NCBI GenBank assembly: GCA_024811115.1
Contig: JAKOGH010000341.1
Span: forward strand, 49,267 to 113,266
DNA: 64,000 nucleotides
Direction of reading: 5' to 3'
Source of the DNA: Terana coerulea
Taxonomy: Eukaryota > Basidiomycota > Agaricomycetes > Polyporales > Phanerochaetaceae
Each line of letters opens with the position of its first letter. The first letter of the stretch is position 1. The translations under genes and the position numbers were made by a program. The notes beneath the pieces were generated by a model. That model was not told where the DNA came from, ran no database searches, and was given only the letters and a program-made list of their open reading frames with translations. Shown here one piece after another: positions 34,307 through 46,353 of this stretch.

Positions 34307-34942
34307 ATGTCGTCCGTCGTTGTCGTCCAGACCGTGCAGGAGCTTCGCGATACCGTACGTCGATTGCTTCAGGGTGAGGAGTCGAGTATTCATACCGTGT
34401 CTGGTCCAGATCGCTAGCTCCGAGAAGGCTTTGGTACTTTTCGGCAAGTCATTTTGTCAGTGGTGCCATAAGTTGAGGCCAGTCTTCGACGCGATGGCAG
34501 CATCTGGGAGGTTTAATCAGGTTCAATTCCGAGTGATAACGCTAGATAAACATACGGTGATTTCCCTGAAGCCGTAACTTGGCGTATCAACTGAAACTAA
34601 GCGACTGCAGGATACGGATGAGGAGTGGCTGGAACCAAAATCCGGAGTTAGTACTCTGCACTTGTCACAGTGATATAGCTTCTCACCGTCATCCAGGTTC
34701 CTCAGATCCATTTGTTTGTCAATGGCAAGCAAAGTGCCGTACACACGGGATATATGGAACAGGGCGAACTTGAGGTGGGTCCATACAGACCGCAATGTAC
34801 AAATTTAGACCTAACAGAAAACGTGACAGGCTTGGTTAACCACAGCACTTGCGGGGAAGAGGTACGCATGCTGATCACGTACCCTGGACGCGACGCGATG
34901 AGAGCACACCTGAGACAGCGCGTCCCCCAAAACGGCACTTAG
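34307..34942 (+). CDS. Thioredoxin-like protein with CQWC active site
   Basis: Six exons (34307-34354, 34410-34556, 34611-34646, 34697-34774, 34830-34861, 34903-34942) encode about 126 residues. The protein is a complete single thioredoxin fold: MSSVVVVQTVQELRDT, then KALVLFGKSFCQWCHKLRP with the CxxC site, a cis-Pro strand VPQIHLFVNGKQ, GYMEQGELEAWLTTAL and a short basic tail. It would act as a small cytosolic dithiol reductant; the CQWC pair differs from the classic CGPC and resembles more glutaredoxin- or PDI-like sites, so its redox role is open. Exon lengths 48, 78 and 32, with the same phases, also occur in the first domain of the divergent triple-thioredoxin gene, which shows common ancestry. 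P2 follows 124 bp downstream on the same strand. The frame is unbroken. Confidence 0.8.
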
Positions 34943-35066
34943 TCCTGGGGAATCAGTTTTAATCAACACTGAGGAGTCGCCAAATAACGGGTGCGTATGC
35001 TAAAATATTGGCGATATTGAGTTCTGATTGATCTCACGAACAACCGATAGCTCACTTGCAGGGCCA

Positions 35067-35849
35067 ATGTGTATGGGCAAGTTTGAGGAAAGGAAGAAGC
35101 GCACCATCTTCTTCACGAAGAACAAGAAAGCCTTTTCGGACCTGGAGCCCAAATGCGTCTTCCGCCCTAGCGAAGAAGATCACGGTGTCCTTATTGGCCG
35201 GGCGAACGACGACACATCCTACTTTGACATCATTCTGTCCAATGATCCGGAGGACAACCCAGGCAAAGTTTACTTCAGTGTCGACTTCATGCCAGATCCG
35301 GTGAAGAAAGCACGCTTCGAGTCTGCCATATTTTCGGTTACATTCGGACATGATTCTCCGGGCGACAGCCACGCACCATTGACAATCCGGGAGCTCTTTC
35401 CCAAAGACGCGGAGGACATGGCAAGCGCGCACTGGTTGGAGACCGGAGGCGACCAGGTGGACGAGCCAGCGAGCAACGACGACACCTCAAGCTTCGTATC
35501 TTCGATCGACGACGTTCGCCCTGCCGTGATTCCTCCCGTTACTGCGACAGTCGTCAGGGGACAGGGGCTACACAGTCCCACCGCTGTATGGAATTTTTCA
35601 GTCGAAATACATCCGCAGCGCGTCGTGGGTTGGACGCACACTACAATCTTTCCATCACGCTCCCAGTGACGAGTCGTGTCTGGATGAAGTTCTGGGGAAA
35701 GCAGTCCTGGTTAGCGGCGACGATATTGGATTGGGGCTGAAACATACCGCAACGCTCAAAATCGGGTCCATGGAAAACCGTACGAGAGAGTCCTAGACTT
35801 GAGCGAGCTGTTGAGGCAGACCAAAGAGATTTCTGCAGCCAAATCATAA
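35067..35849 (+). CDS. P2: uncharacterised basidiomycete protein, paralogue of P1
   Basis: From MCMGKFEERKKRT the frame carries CVFRPSEEDHGVLIGRAN, SYFDIILS, FMPDP, VTFGHD, VVRGQGLHSPTAVWNFSV. After three one-base breaks (near 35627, 35700 and 35777), it continues HYNLSITLPVTSRVWMKFW, GKAVL..., LKIGSMEN, PYERVLDL and ends SAAKS at 35849. Every block has its counterpart in P1 in the same order, so this is a genuine paralogue of about 260 residues. It lacks P1's Ser-rich N-terminal exons, or they lie upstream and were missed. Function is unknown. The indels sit in GGG, AAAG and CC contexts, typical of the other breaks in this contig. The gene follows the single thioredoxin gene as P1 follows the triple one. 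Confidence 0.7.
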
Positions 35850-36268
35850 CAGTCGCGAAATATGTTAGTATATTGCCATCTTCAATGACCATTAGTTCTG
35901 TCGTCGGTGACACGCTTGGGACTGAGTGATTTAATTTACCATTGGCGTACTTGCGCATATGTCGAGAACATTGCTGCATGGCCCACCACAGACAGCCTGC
36001 TCGTTCAGTCAAAGGGGATAATGCAGCAGGAGTGGAAGAGATGCGTCGCTGAACTGTGTTGCGAGTCATATGAACGGTAAGCCGACCTTGTCTGCGCTGT
36101 ACGGTAAGGTGCGCCTCATAACTGGATATATTCTGTCGATGTGGGCATTTCCATCGGTTAGTCATGCTTCTCTTGACGTTGAGCGAAAACTTCACTCGAC
36201 CAGAAAATATCCAGGAATAATAAGCACGAGTGTATAGTTGTCTCACGGTCAACACAAAGTAGACGGTA
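35850..36268. other. Convergent intergenic region
   Basis: 3' flank between P2 and the BRPF1-like gene. A 259-codon minus-strand frame crosses it but is antisense to P2 and to the tail exons of the next gene, so it is not called. Confidence 0.5.
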
Positions 36269-39200
36269 TCAGGCCTCCATCTCGGCGGTAGCACGACTAA
36301 TGCAAGCATATCAGTATAAGCTAACGTCAAGTATAGACTTTGACGTACAGATACGCTTTGCGGCAGCCTTCGCGAATCTTGGACGTCTTCCACTTCTGTC
36401 GCCGGGATTTGGCATTGCACATGTCCTCGTCCAATGCTGTGGCAACTTAGTACTGCGGTAGTGGGTGACGTGACATCTTACATACCTTCATTCTCGCCAA
36501 ACATCAATATCTTGTCCAAATCGATAAGCGTCCTATGGAAGATAAGAGCCCAACCCAATCCTAATCAACAAGGGATGCTTACCATGAATCCATCTCATCG
36601 AAGAAGCGTACGATGTGCATATGCTTCCTTTCAAGCTCCTTCTTCGTCCAGCCTTCAGTCAGATGTTTAGGTGTCATCTCATCGTCATGTTCAAAGACAA
36701 CACCTGGCCACCAAGGGAAGCCCTCTGCGCAATATGTGAGAAGGTAGAACGTGAGCAACGGTGGCGTACGTACGTGCTTTCGCCCAGACTGGGAGCAAGA
36801 ATCTATTCAGAACGTCGTCATAAATCAAAGAATATGCACTTACCCAAGGTCCCTCCTTCCAGCAGATGCTGCCCTCTTCTCAGAACAACCCGACCTGCAT
36901 CAGGCCCGCCAGGTGGCCCACTTGCTTTGGGAGGAGGCTTTGGCTTGGGTTGCTTCCCTTTCGACTTGCTCTTACGCTGAGAGCCCTTGGTGGAGGTGCC
37001 GGCCTCGGGTGCGTTGGAATCCTCTTGAACGTCGGACGGTTGTTGTTCTTGAGCATCTTCGGATGGGTGGATTTGAGCAGCACTGTCAGATTCTTCCGAG
37101 GATGTGAATTCGGTCAACTCTTCCGATACTGGAGGAGGAGATAGACTCTGAGTAGGCTCATCCGCCTTAGCGTCGTCGAGAGCAGGAGTGGAAGGAGTCC
37201 CGGCGTCACTGAGAGACGTAAGCTCTGACTGTTGGTCGTCCACATCCATCTCTACGTCAGGCACGGGAGCCGGTGCAACTTCTATGGCCGCCGACGCTTC
37301 TCGTTCTTGGACCGGAGCAACGACGTCGGTAGGAGGATCCGCCTGGGGTTCTGGCACCGGAGAATGGGTGACCGCTTCTGTCTTGTTGGGTGTACCGGGA
37401 TCTGAGTGGTCTTCTGACAGCAGATGCTCTTCGACCTCGCCCACCGATAAGGGCTTCATCTCGTCAACCACCAAAGCTTGGGTTGTTTCTTCCTCTTCTT
37501 CCTCTTCCTCTTGTCGAGGTAAAATCACAGGCTCGGGCTCTTCCTCTTCTTCCTGAGCTATGGCGGCCTCGGGAAGAATTGGAGGGTCAATGGACATGAC
37601 TGGAGGACGAGGGGGTTCTGAATGATTGAGTAGAGGCGGTGGCGGATCGACGTCCATGGACAACTCCGAATCCTGCGGAGGCGCCTCAGCTTCAATTTCG
37701 ACGTCAGGTACAGCAGACATTTCTTCGTCTTGTGTGACTTGCTGGGCGACTGATTCGTTCACCGGTGGCTCTTCATCCGCAGGTCTCGGCGTCTCCGGAG
37801 CAACCTCATCTGTAGGGACTGAGTTGAAATCTGGTTGCATAGCGGCAGCACTTGACGTCTGAGACGGGGGACGTTCCGCTAAAGAAAGGGGTTCAGTCAT
37901 CCGTTGCTTCGAAGAGTGAATATAATCATACCAGAGCGACCAGCCTTCCGTTTGGAGTCGTTGGAACCTCTGCCGAGTGGCGGAATCACTATGCGATTAT
38001 GTCGCCGATGACCGTCAGGCAAGATCCATCCAGCGTCGAACATTGTGAACGACTTGTGGTTGTCGACATCATTCACGACGAGCGGTACCTCCGATTGGCC
38101 CGGGTGTAGCACTGGTGCCCGCTTCCCATGTCGCTTTCTCTTCGCTGGTGGTTCCTCTTCCTCGTGTTGCAGAATTTCTCCATTAGACCCGTTCGACGGC
38201 TCGCTCGCCGCAGGCGGCTGGCCATCAATTCCATGCGCGATAATAGACACTTCCTCGCTTGGCGGAGCGTTCCTGCTACTGCGTGTTCTGGGCGCCACTG
38301 CGCCGGCTGCTATGGCCGATATCCGACGCTCCTTCCAACGTTCTAGATCTGCCTTCCTGTCCCGTTTTACTTTGCGTATATGAGGTGGTGGTGTCGGAGG
38401 AGCGGGCGGTGGTGTCGGCGGTGGCTTCATGACAGCAAATTCGTGACTGAACAAGGATTCGATAGGTTCCTTGTCGATAATCATTTGGGAGTCTGCTTTG
38501 ATACGCTCGGCATCAGTGAGCAAATCGAGCAGCTCGAGCGAGGGCTCCAGATCCCCCGCTACAGTGGGCACGGCAGTAGTCGGGTCGGGAGATTGACCTA
38601 TAGATGGAGCTGGAAGCAAGGCGCGTTGGCTGACAAATTGATCCAGGTCCGGTAGGGCGCGTTCTGCGACAGCCTTGATGCGTCGGGCGGCCTTGAAGTA
38701 CGTTGTGTCCGCTTTGTTGTACAGCATAGCATTGTCGAGCACAAGTAGCACGTCGTTCTAGTACAAGCACTTCAGTGATTTGCAGCCCATGCGAGGAGCA
38801 AGACTTACCTTGAATTCTTGCAAGTCCAAATACCTACATCCAAGTAACTTCTTCTCGATAGCGCTCCAAGACATGGGGCTATGAACAACATCATAGTAGT
38901 CAGGTACTTCAGTTTTCGAAACTGGGCTGTAGAAGTAATCACGAGGATCATGACTAATGCAAGTTAGCATATACATACGGTGAAAAGGGGACGGTCGTAC
39001 CTTCTAATGCTGTAGAACGTCTTGAGCATAGCCGGATAGAAGGGGTATAGGATAGTCTCCAAGACACGTTGTATGCCATCCGCCTGTCGTAGTTTGTGTA
39101 TCTCACGACGTCGCGCGATGTCTGACAGTGCCTTCAGCCGCTCAAGATCATCCTTCAGATCCTTCAACAGCTAACGAAAGCTATTAGTGATTGTCATGAC

Positions 39201-40892
39201 CCCCTGCGTAGAGCCACAAACCTTCAGTTTGAGGGCTTTATCCTCGTCGTTCTGATGTCTTCCGTTCGCAGACGCTGTCCAAGGCTCGAGGTGTAATCGC
39301 TTCAACAAAGGCGCACCACGCCTGGCCTCGCGCTTCAAGCTCCAATACTTGCACACCAAGACTACGAATTCCCGCTTCTGGCGAATATTGACTTTGCTGA
39401 TATACTGCATGAGGCGGTCGACGATGATCTTTGGGACAAGTGGCGGGCCAGGCTTGTACGTCTTTGCGTATGCTCGTGCTGTCTTCGATGACTGGTTCTG
39501 CTCTGTTGGCTCGGCTCCACCGTCATTGACTTCGTTCGCAAGAGCAGCCTGACGAACTTCCGCTTGCTCTCTCTACACTGAATTAGGGAGCGAAGACCAT
39601 CACCTAGTGAGTAGTACTTACCGGCAGATGCTTTTCGCAGTAACAAGCAAGAGTCGGTGCTTCGGACCCCTGGGAAGCTTTCATCGGCATGAGCAGCTTC
39701 TCCTTTCTTGCGCACGTCGCATGAAAGGCGGAAAAACATGAAGCCTTAATGCACTGGATGCAAGCCCCTTCGCGTACTTCACATACGGAGCATTTCTGGC
39801 AAATGGTCGGTACTACTCACGACACCATGGATGACCTCAACTCACCAGCTTCCATCGTTGCTTGGGTATCCTATCAACACCGGTGACTGGTTCCATGAAT
39901 ACGTCGTTCGCAACCCGCGTCTCCGGAACCCAGATAGCGCAAAGGAGGTGCACCCACTCGCCATGCATAGTCTGCTTGAACGCGCCTCCTTCATTGGGAC
40001 ATAAGATGCATGACTACAATAATGTAAGGCGCATATACGAAGTGGCGAGAAGGATGGTGCGTACGACTGGATTTTCGGGGGAGACAGTGCACTTTCGACA
40101 GAGCCATTGACCTTCGGGAATATATGGTACACCGTAACAATCTTCAGCACAGCAGTGAGACAAAGCATCGATAATAAAACATTTGAGCACGTACCTTGAT
40201 GTACAGCAAGATTGCATCCGTCACAGAACACAATCGCATTGGTGTTTTCGCCTTCAGAATCGTCGCATATAGCACAAGTCGAGTCTTCCGAGGGCATCGC
40301 TAGGTCGGGCTTGGGAATGTTTTTGGTCTGTACGAAGTAGTGTAAGTTCCCTACATGCAGCGGGGTGGAAAGGAGCTCACAAGGTCGAACCATTCTTTCT
40401 CCAACCGATCCATAATTATTTCAAATATTTCGTATGAGACTTTGTCAATGTTGATAGCCCTGCGGTCGGCATTTACGCTATCCAACCATTCCTGGTCTTT
40501 ACATCAATGAGACGTGGTCCTCGAAGCACCGAGTGTTGCATACCTTGCTCATCCATGTCATACTCTACTTGCACAGCGAGCTCACTTTCGAGAGGCTCTG
40601 CAGATTCATCAGTAGGCGTATTTCATGATAACCAGGATACTCACCTATGTACCGGATATAGTGCTCGGGTAATCTGAAGGCACTTCCATCATTGTCTGCA
40701 CATCAACCCAACCCTTCAGCTTCGTGCTCCTTAATGACATAACTGTGGGCGCGTACATCCAAAGGACCTGGCGTGCGAGTCCGAGACGTTCCCAAACCCC
40801 ATAAATGCATCATCTTCGACCTTTGTGAAGGCCACCTTTGGCAAAGCGGGTGCCGCTGCTGCAGGAGTGGGTGAGGCTCCGATGCGAACCAT
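36269..40892 (-). CDS. BRPF1-like chromatin reader: PHD-zinc knuckle-PHD, bromodomain, PWWP
   Basis: The multi-exon product scaffolds a MYST-type histone acetyltransferase complex in the BRPF/Nto1 family and reads histone marks in the nucleus. In order: [19 protein letters not shown] at 40892; an Epl1-like region ([35 protein letters not shown]); PHD1 [10 protein letters not shown]..., [29 protein letters not shown] (40330-40080); a knuckle/PHD2 stretch ([19 protein letters not shown], about 40050-39700); a bromodomain ([33 protein letters not shown], about 38940-38690); an Asp/Glu/Pro-rich linker of about 360 residues; and PWWP ([30 protein letters not shown], about 36790-36430) ending [12 protein letters not shown] frame break at GGGG/TTT 40791-40800 sits near the start. 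PHD fingers usually bind unmodified H3 tails, bromodomains acetyl-lysine and PWWP H3K36me3 (family knowledge). Confidence 0.85.
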
Positions 40893-41331
40893 TATAACGT
40901 TGAAGGCCGAAGACTATGACTCGATGCACATCGAATGAGGTGAGTTCAATTTGCGCCTCTTCCCGCTTCCGTGACACAGGCCAAGGAGGACCGGTGATTA
41001 TGTAGCAAAGCAGCGGGTGAGGCGGATTGCGTGAAGGTGAGATCGAAGGTCGTTCCGGGCATTTAGCGCTTGCACCGCGGTCCGTCGCTCAGCGATTTGA
41101 TGCGTTGATGCGCCTTAGACGCGTGAAAGCCTGAAGGGTTCAAAGTTCAACTCCTTCTCTCCCTTCGTCCTCCTCCCTTTTCTTTGTCCACTCGTCAGGC
41201 TGGACGCCTGTAGGGTATTTCTCTCTTTACGCCCTCACATTCTTTTGAATTATTTTATGCCCTACTCCTTCTCCCCATAATTCAGTTCTATCCGTACCTC
41301 TAAGCGGACCCGAGCCGTGCACGCGGAAATT
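40893..41331. promoter_or_regulatory. Divergent promoter region
   Basis: 439 bp between the starts of the BRPF1-like gene and the unknown gene at 41332. It contains a long C/T-rich tract on the plus strand near 41150-41190, common just upstream of basidiomycete transcription starts. No other motif is claimed. Confidence 0.4.
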
Positions 41332-42634
41332 ATGACGGAACCTCTCGACCTCATGCGTTCGCCTAGCCGGATCGGATTCACGAGACCTCCTTTACTACGG
41401 TCAGCTGGACAAGGGCGGGTGGAGGAGGTTGAGGACGACGACGAAAAGTGGGAGTGCGCCAGTTCGCTCCTGGTCCCATCCTCGTCGGCAAGCAGTGACA
41501 GCAGCGACGGCTCAGACGATATGTGCCAAACGCTATTTTCAATAGACCACGTACAGGTCGACAGCAAGCCATCCCTCCCCGCGAGAACCGTATCGCTCTC
41601 CCATATCCCTATGCTGCTCCCTGTGGTCATTCAAGACGCAGACCAAGGACGCGACTATGTTGCTATACACGGAAGCGCAAACGGAGGAATCGTGTGTCCT
41701 TCTCACGCCCCCAGATCACGGACACTCACGCAGTGCTCTGTACCATCTTAAGGGCTTCTGGAGTGCAAGACAGGATGAATACGCGAAGCTAGAAGCGCAA
41801 CTTGCCTTCTCCCAGGCGGCAGCGTATGGTGGGATTCAAGAACCATTTCATTCCATTCGTTCTGCAGCTCTGCTCTCGCGTTTATCTCGCCCAACCATTC
41901 GCTCACCTTTTGAAAGCGACGCGGTTCGTGCGGTTCGTCCTGACCTCAACGCGCCCATCTATCCACGTACTGGCGATTTGTCCGCTCTTCGCGACGCCCG
42001 GTCAGCGAGTCTAGACCGAGCCTTCTGTAACCTCACCCTCAACCGTATACACAAAACCCTCTTCCTGCACGACATGCTACAGCGTTCGAATGCAACCTCG
42101 CCAGGATCCTTGCACGCGGCGCCGTCGGTGCTCCTCCAGGATGTGCATGACGGCCACGAAGACGACACCTTTGTCAACATCTCACTAAGGAGCATACGTT
42201 CGTACCACCCTCAAGTCTCCTTTGACGACGACACGTCTTTCTGCTCCACACACGATTGCGAAGCATCTCAAATTGATTCTCCACCGGGCCTCGGGAGTGC
42301 ACACACCCTCGAATGCAGCCGTGCCCGCGAAATCGACTGGATAGCGCGTTGGCAGGTACTCCTTGAGTACGTCAAAGAGGACTCCACCCTTCCCTATCGG
42401 ACTCCCTCGCCAAGCCCCATCGACGAAAAGGTCTTCTGGGCGGCGATGAACCCATGCAAGTCCCCTAAATTCTTCATACCGGAGGACGAGGACGAATACT
42501 TCGGGTTGGGCAGCGATGGAGAGGACGAAGACGATTATGGGCAACTAGTCACCCGTTCGTCGTATGGGGTCTCGGCAGAATCGCTGTCCCAGGAGTTCTT
42601 GCTCAATTTTCGCGAGATTCGTGCGGGGCTGTAG
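41332..42634 (+). CDS. Unknown acidic/Ser-rich protein
   Basis: ATG 41332 opens MTEPLDLMRSPSRIGFTRPP, with an acidic EEVEDDDEKWE and a Ser/Asp run. After a one-base frame change around 41600-41690, the frame continues ESCVLLTPPDHGHSRSALY, LKGFWSARQDEYAKLEAQL to an acidic C-terminus (EDEDEYFGLGSDGEDEDDY) and RAGL at 42634. It is about 430 residues, apparently one exon. I recognise no domain, signal peptide or membrane segment. The acidic, low-complexity ends suggest a nuclear or scaffold protein (inference). Coding status rests on the long clean frame and codon bias. Confidence 0.6.
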
Positions 42635-43347
42635 GTTCGCGTGCAAATACTCGACATTTTCAAGACAACAAGTGTCGTCTCCCCATTGTTTCTCTTGACC
42701 ATATCCAGTTCACCATATGCCCACCACCGTCCACTTCCATCATCCTATCTTCGGCACCTTCACATATTCCCCGATTTCGTATTCTGCACATCCATATTGG
42801 TGCCTTCGGGCGTACGATGTATCACTACTACCATAATCCTGTATCATACCTATACAGTACGCACACTACTCTGTATCGTACTAGGCTTTAGTACGTCATT
42901 CTTGGTATAATATCTAGGCTCCGTTGACTATGCCGTACAACACTATATACACGTGTACTACTATCAGCCGCTTAGCTGTTTCAGCATATAGTAGCGATAC
43001 GCTTGCGTATGGGAGAGGTCCAGAGTATAAAAAACTGATTGAAGAGAGTTCACGTACGATAGGAGCAGACTAGCAAAGGCTCTGAGCAACCGGCACCGTA
43101 GCAGACAGTAAACTTGTCTATACCCGCGTACGCCCGTACCGCACCGGTGTAGCCAGGCAGCGATTGCCAGTCACGGTGGACCTAGATTACAACTATGTTC
43201 ATTTGCGAATGCGCCATCATCCCAGAGACGTCGATAACCTGCGATACCTTGTCAGCCCATTGTAGAAAACCTGCGAGGAGTAGAACAAACCTGCGAGACC
43301 TGCCCGCGTTCATCCCATAGCAGCGCGTTACATCCTTTGTTGTTTCT
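42635..43347. other. Convergent intergenic region
   Basis: 3' flanks of the unknown gene and of the membrane protein gene; no other feature seen. Confidence 0.4.
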
Positions 43348-44173
43348 TCAACAGGCGTAGTAAATAGAGCCGTCGGGAGGCGGTGTTGAACACAGGCCTG
43401 GTGGGAAGGCAGGCGCTCCTGGGTGAGGCTCAGACGGAAGGTGGAGCGAGTGGAATTGTCGCGGTGGGCGGGCAGGGAGTCGTAATTCTTCGGCAGTATG
43501 TTTGTCAAAGGAGGAATCGATCGAGAATTGCTCGACGCTGCTTTGTTTAGCCTCGGCGTGGGAGTCCTCGCGCTGTAGAGGAGATATTTGACTCGCGGGC
43601 CTGGGTGTAGGTAGGGGTGGTAATGGACGGAGTGGTGAGAAAACTACTGGACAGTCTTGCGATCCTTGACGCGAGCGATACTCGGGTAGACCAGAAAGAT
43701 GCTCTTCATCAATCTGAGAAGCGCGAACCCGCTCCATGAACGACGAGGTCACTGAGAGGCGGTTAATGCCGTTAGGCGACTGCATGAAAGGTGTGGTGAG
43801 ACGTGGCGTTTTTTCAACTGTGAACCTCAATTCAGTTCATGGTGATCACGAATAAATCAAGGGAGAGCTTACGCAAGTGACCACTCGAAGATTTGTCCAT
43901 GCGACGAACGGCAATAATCACGACGATCAAAATCAGGAGGAGTAGAAAGCCAAGGCCACCCATGGATACGCCTATGATAATGTTCGTCCTCTGCGAGGAA
44001 GACATTGACGTCACAGTGGCATAGTCGGGAAGCGAATCTGCTGCAACGACCGGGCTACCAGTTGTGTTCAAGTTGAAGCATTGAATGACAAGGCCTGTGG
44101 AGGATGCCGAAGGCATTGCCTGAGGTAACGTCCCAGTTGTGGAATCCATGCTGTCGAAGCTTGCTAGGGGCAT
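43348..44173 (-). CDS. Single-pass membrane protein with cytosolic Pro-rich tail
   Basis: Two exons (44173-43873 and 43817-43348, intron 43818-43872) encode about 256 residues. A Ser/Thr-rich N-terminus of about 65 residues precedes a hydrophobic span (VSMGGLGFLLLLILIVVIIA) and a basic stop-transfer RRMDK. The Ser/Pro-rich C-terminal tail includes PLRPLPPLPTPRP. The layout is that of small basidiomycete plasma-membrane or cell-wall sensors of type I topology, but no signal peptide is present, so either a 5' exon is missing upstream of 44173 (an acceptor-like CTAG precedes the ATG) or the span itself is the signal anchor. The function is unknown. Confidence 0.65.
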
Positions 44174-45015
44174 GATCCCTAGATTGAGCTTCAGGATGTT
44201 ATAGGGGCTTCAGCTGCGCGTCCTAGTCCGTCTTATTACGACGAAATCGTCGTGAATGTTAAGTGTCGCTGGATCCTTTCCTAGACATCGCGTGAAAGAT
44301 AGATGTGCTGTGCAAAAATAACTATCATATATGTGAGTCACACGCATATACAGGAGAAGCGTACTATGATGGAATATGTCCACAATGGCGGTAAAGAAAA
44401 TAATACAAGGACGTCGACACGGTTGGCACGATGGCTCACTACTCATATTGGCCCTAAGTGCTCAGATGACACCAAGTCTGCAAAGGTTAAATTGAGGCAC
44501 AAAGCACTGCTTGAAAATAGAAATGAGAGAACGCACAAGTACAGGCTTCTGGGGAACCATGGTACAAGGATCCTAGGGAACCCTCGGCGATTGTCTTGGA
44601 ATGAATAACTCACATGTAGTTCGTCTCCTTGCGGGTGCAGGAGTGCCCCTAATAATCCGACAATGCTGAGCTACCTGGTTTCATATGACGAGAGAGATTG
44701 TGTTATTTGAACAGTTGCGAATGGAAAGATGAGAAGTAAGCAGGAAGTCGATGATGAACGTTCCTGACAACGTTACTCGCGCTGTGAAGTAACCGGTAAG
44801 GCGCGGTCTATCATAGGCGCGCCCGCCCATGGCCGGGTGCCCGCCACCATCGCAACGTTGTCTCTTTCATTTTCCAAAAACCGTGTGCACTCGATACAGA
44901 GTTGTATAACCTCATATTCGCGGCCAGATCGCACAATTTAATTACATAGACAGAAGGGTCACACACAACTTGAACGCAACGTGAATGTCTACCTTACAGG
45001 CAGGGCCCAGCAATC
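44174..45015. other. Gene-free stretch
   Basis: Upstream of the membrane protein and downstream of the F-box gene; no supported gene, repeat or RNA seen. Confidence 0.4.
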
Positions 45016-46353
45016 CTAGTCAGAGTCGGCGATGGAGTGCCATATCTGCGCATGCGGCATCGAAGCCGACAAGACCTGGTCGAAACGCGCTGCATCCTCA
45101 GGTTCAAAAGGAAGCCCGTCGCGCTCAAGATACACGTTGCTGACGGTGGTGAGCCGCAACATGCCGAAAAGATCGAGAACTTGCGGCGGATAGAGGTCCC
45201 AGGAGAGATTGTATGAAAACGTGCCTCCGATGCAATCGCCGCTCCCGGTCCAGCTCTCGTCATCATGATGGTCGTGCGGGCAGCCTTCGAGTCGCAAGAC
45301 CGCCGGCTCGGGCGGCTCCCTCGTCCAACCGCTGATCTTCAGAGTCCGGGTCTCAAGACGACCGAACTGGGGGAGACCTATCGAGTACGCTCCGTGGTGT
45401 AGGTCCTTCAACGTCGGGGCTAGCTCGTTGAAAGACTCATAGTCTGGGAGGAAAGTGTCGACGATGATGACATCTGCTGTGGCTGGAACAGAGATCATTG
45501 GTAGGAAAAATGCGCAGTTGGTTGCTCCTTCGTCCAGGCTAAGTCTTGTGAGAGCGGGCAGGGCAACACGGTTGTCTGGGCCCTCTGGGGGGTACATGGA
45601 CACGACGATTAAGGGGCCGGGAAGGGCGTGGCAAATAGTGAGCTTCTCCAGGTTTGGCATGCGGCTTATAGAGGTCAGAAGCTCGTGAAGATCCACAGAT
45701 GGAGGCTCGTCGTCGTTTACCCAGCGACGATAAGTTGCGGACTCCAGGGCCAAAGAACGGAGGTTGGGAGCAGGGATGATCCCGTCCATGCCAAAGCATG
45801 CCGTGATGGACAGGGTGCGCAGGCTGGTGAGTTCGCCTGAAAAGAGGGCGGAGAGACTGACTGCCCGCGCCGCGTAATCGACATCCACCTCCATTCCCTC
45901 CTCACCTATGTCCATGGCGTCGTCTGCGCCATCTTCAACCACGAGTTTGAGGTCCTCCAGTAAGGGCGCGGTGATGGGCGTGAAGAGGGCGGCGAACGCC
46001 TCGTAACGGTCGGGCCTGAAGTCGATGAACAGCGACCTGGCTCGTGCGACGTGAGGCCATAAAGTTTTGAGGTACTCCCAGCTTTCCGGCATACGATCAT
46101 CGTGGTAGCTGAGGTCCAGAGTTCGGCCTTGAGATCGCTGGAGATACATCTCGACACATGGCCACTGCTCGAGACCGAGGACTGCCACCGTTGTCCAGAG
46201 GAGAGGAGAGCCGATAGCGAGAGACCTCCATCGCCGACAAACGTGGGTAAGCTTGACGGCCCAGTAGGTCTCCTGTCCTCGCTCCGGGTAAAAGAGAAGG
46301 CCGAAGATTAGAAGTAGTAATTCGCCTGGAAGATCTTTGCCTTGCGCCGGCAT
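45016..46353 (-). CDS. F-box/LRR-type protein, intact
   Basis: A single-exon frame of 445 residues starts MPAQGKDLPGELLLLIFGL and carries the rest of the F-box as VKLTHVCRRWRSLAIGSPLL, followed by WTTVAV. Irregular leucine-rich segments follow (LTSLRTLSITACF, NLRSLALESATY, MPNLEKLTICHAL, LPALTRLSLDEG) and the protein ends HIADSD-like (WHSIADSD). Such proteins recruit substrates to SCF ubiquitin ligases through Skp1, with the C-terminal half choosing the target. Agaricomycetes carry hundreds of copies, usually single-exon or few-exon, and most have unknown substrates. The frame is complete without indels, in contrast to the two relics at 19.7 and 24.8 kb. Confidence 0.85.
   Translation of the reverse strand: MPAQGKDLPGELLLLIFGLLFYPERGQETYWAVKLTHVCRRWRSLAIGSPLLWTTVAVLGLEQWPCVEMYLQRSQGRTLDLSYHDDRMPESWEYLKTLWPHVARARSLFIDFRPDRYEAFAALFTPITAPLLEDLKLVVEDGADDAMDIGEEGMEVDVDYAARAVSLSALFSGELTSLRTLSITACFGMDGIIPAPNLRSLALESATYRRWVNDDEPPSVDLHELLTSISRMPNLEKLTICHALPGPLIVVSMYPPEGPDNRVALPALTRLSLDEGATNCAFFLPMISVPATADVIIVDTFLPDYESFNELAPTLKDLHHGAYSIGLPQFGRLETRTLKISGWTREPPEPAVLRLEGCPHDHHDDESWTGSGDCIGGTFSYNLSWDLYPPQVLDLFGMLRLTTVSNVYLERDGLPFEPEDAARFDQVLSASMPHAQIWHSIADSD

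Noticed and set aside
35641..36420. 259-codon minus-strand open frame
   Set aside because: Antisense to the 3' end of P2 and overlapping the last BRPF1-like exons, whose splice sites and PWWP C-terminus explain the sequence better.
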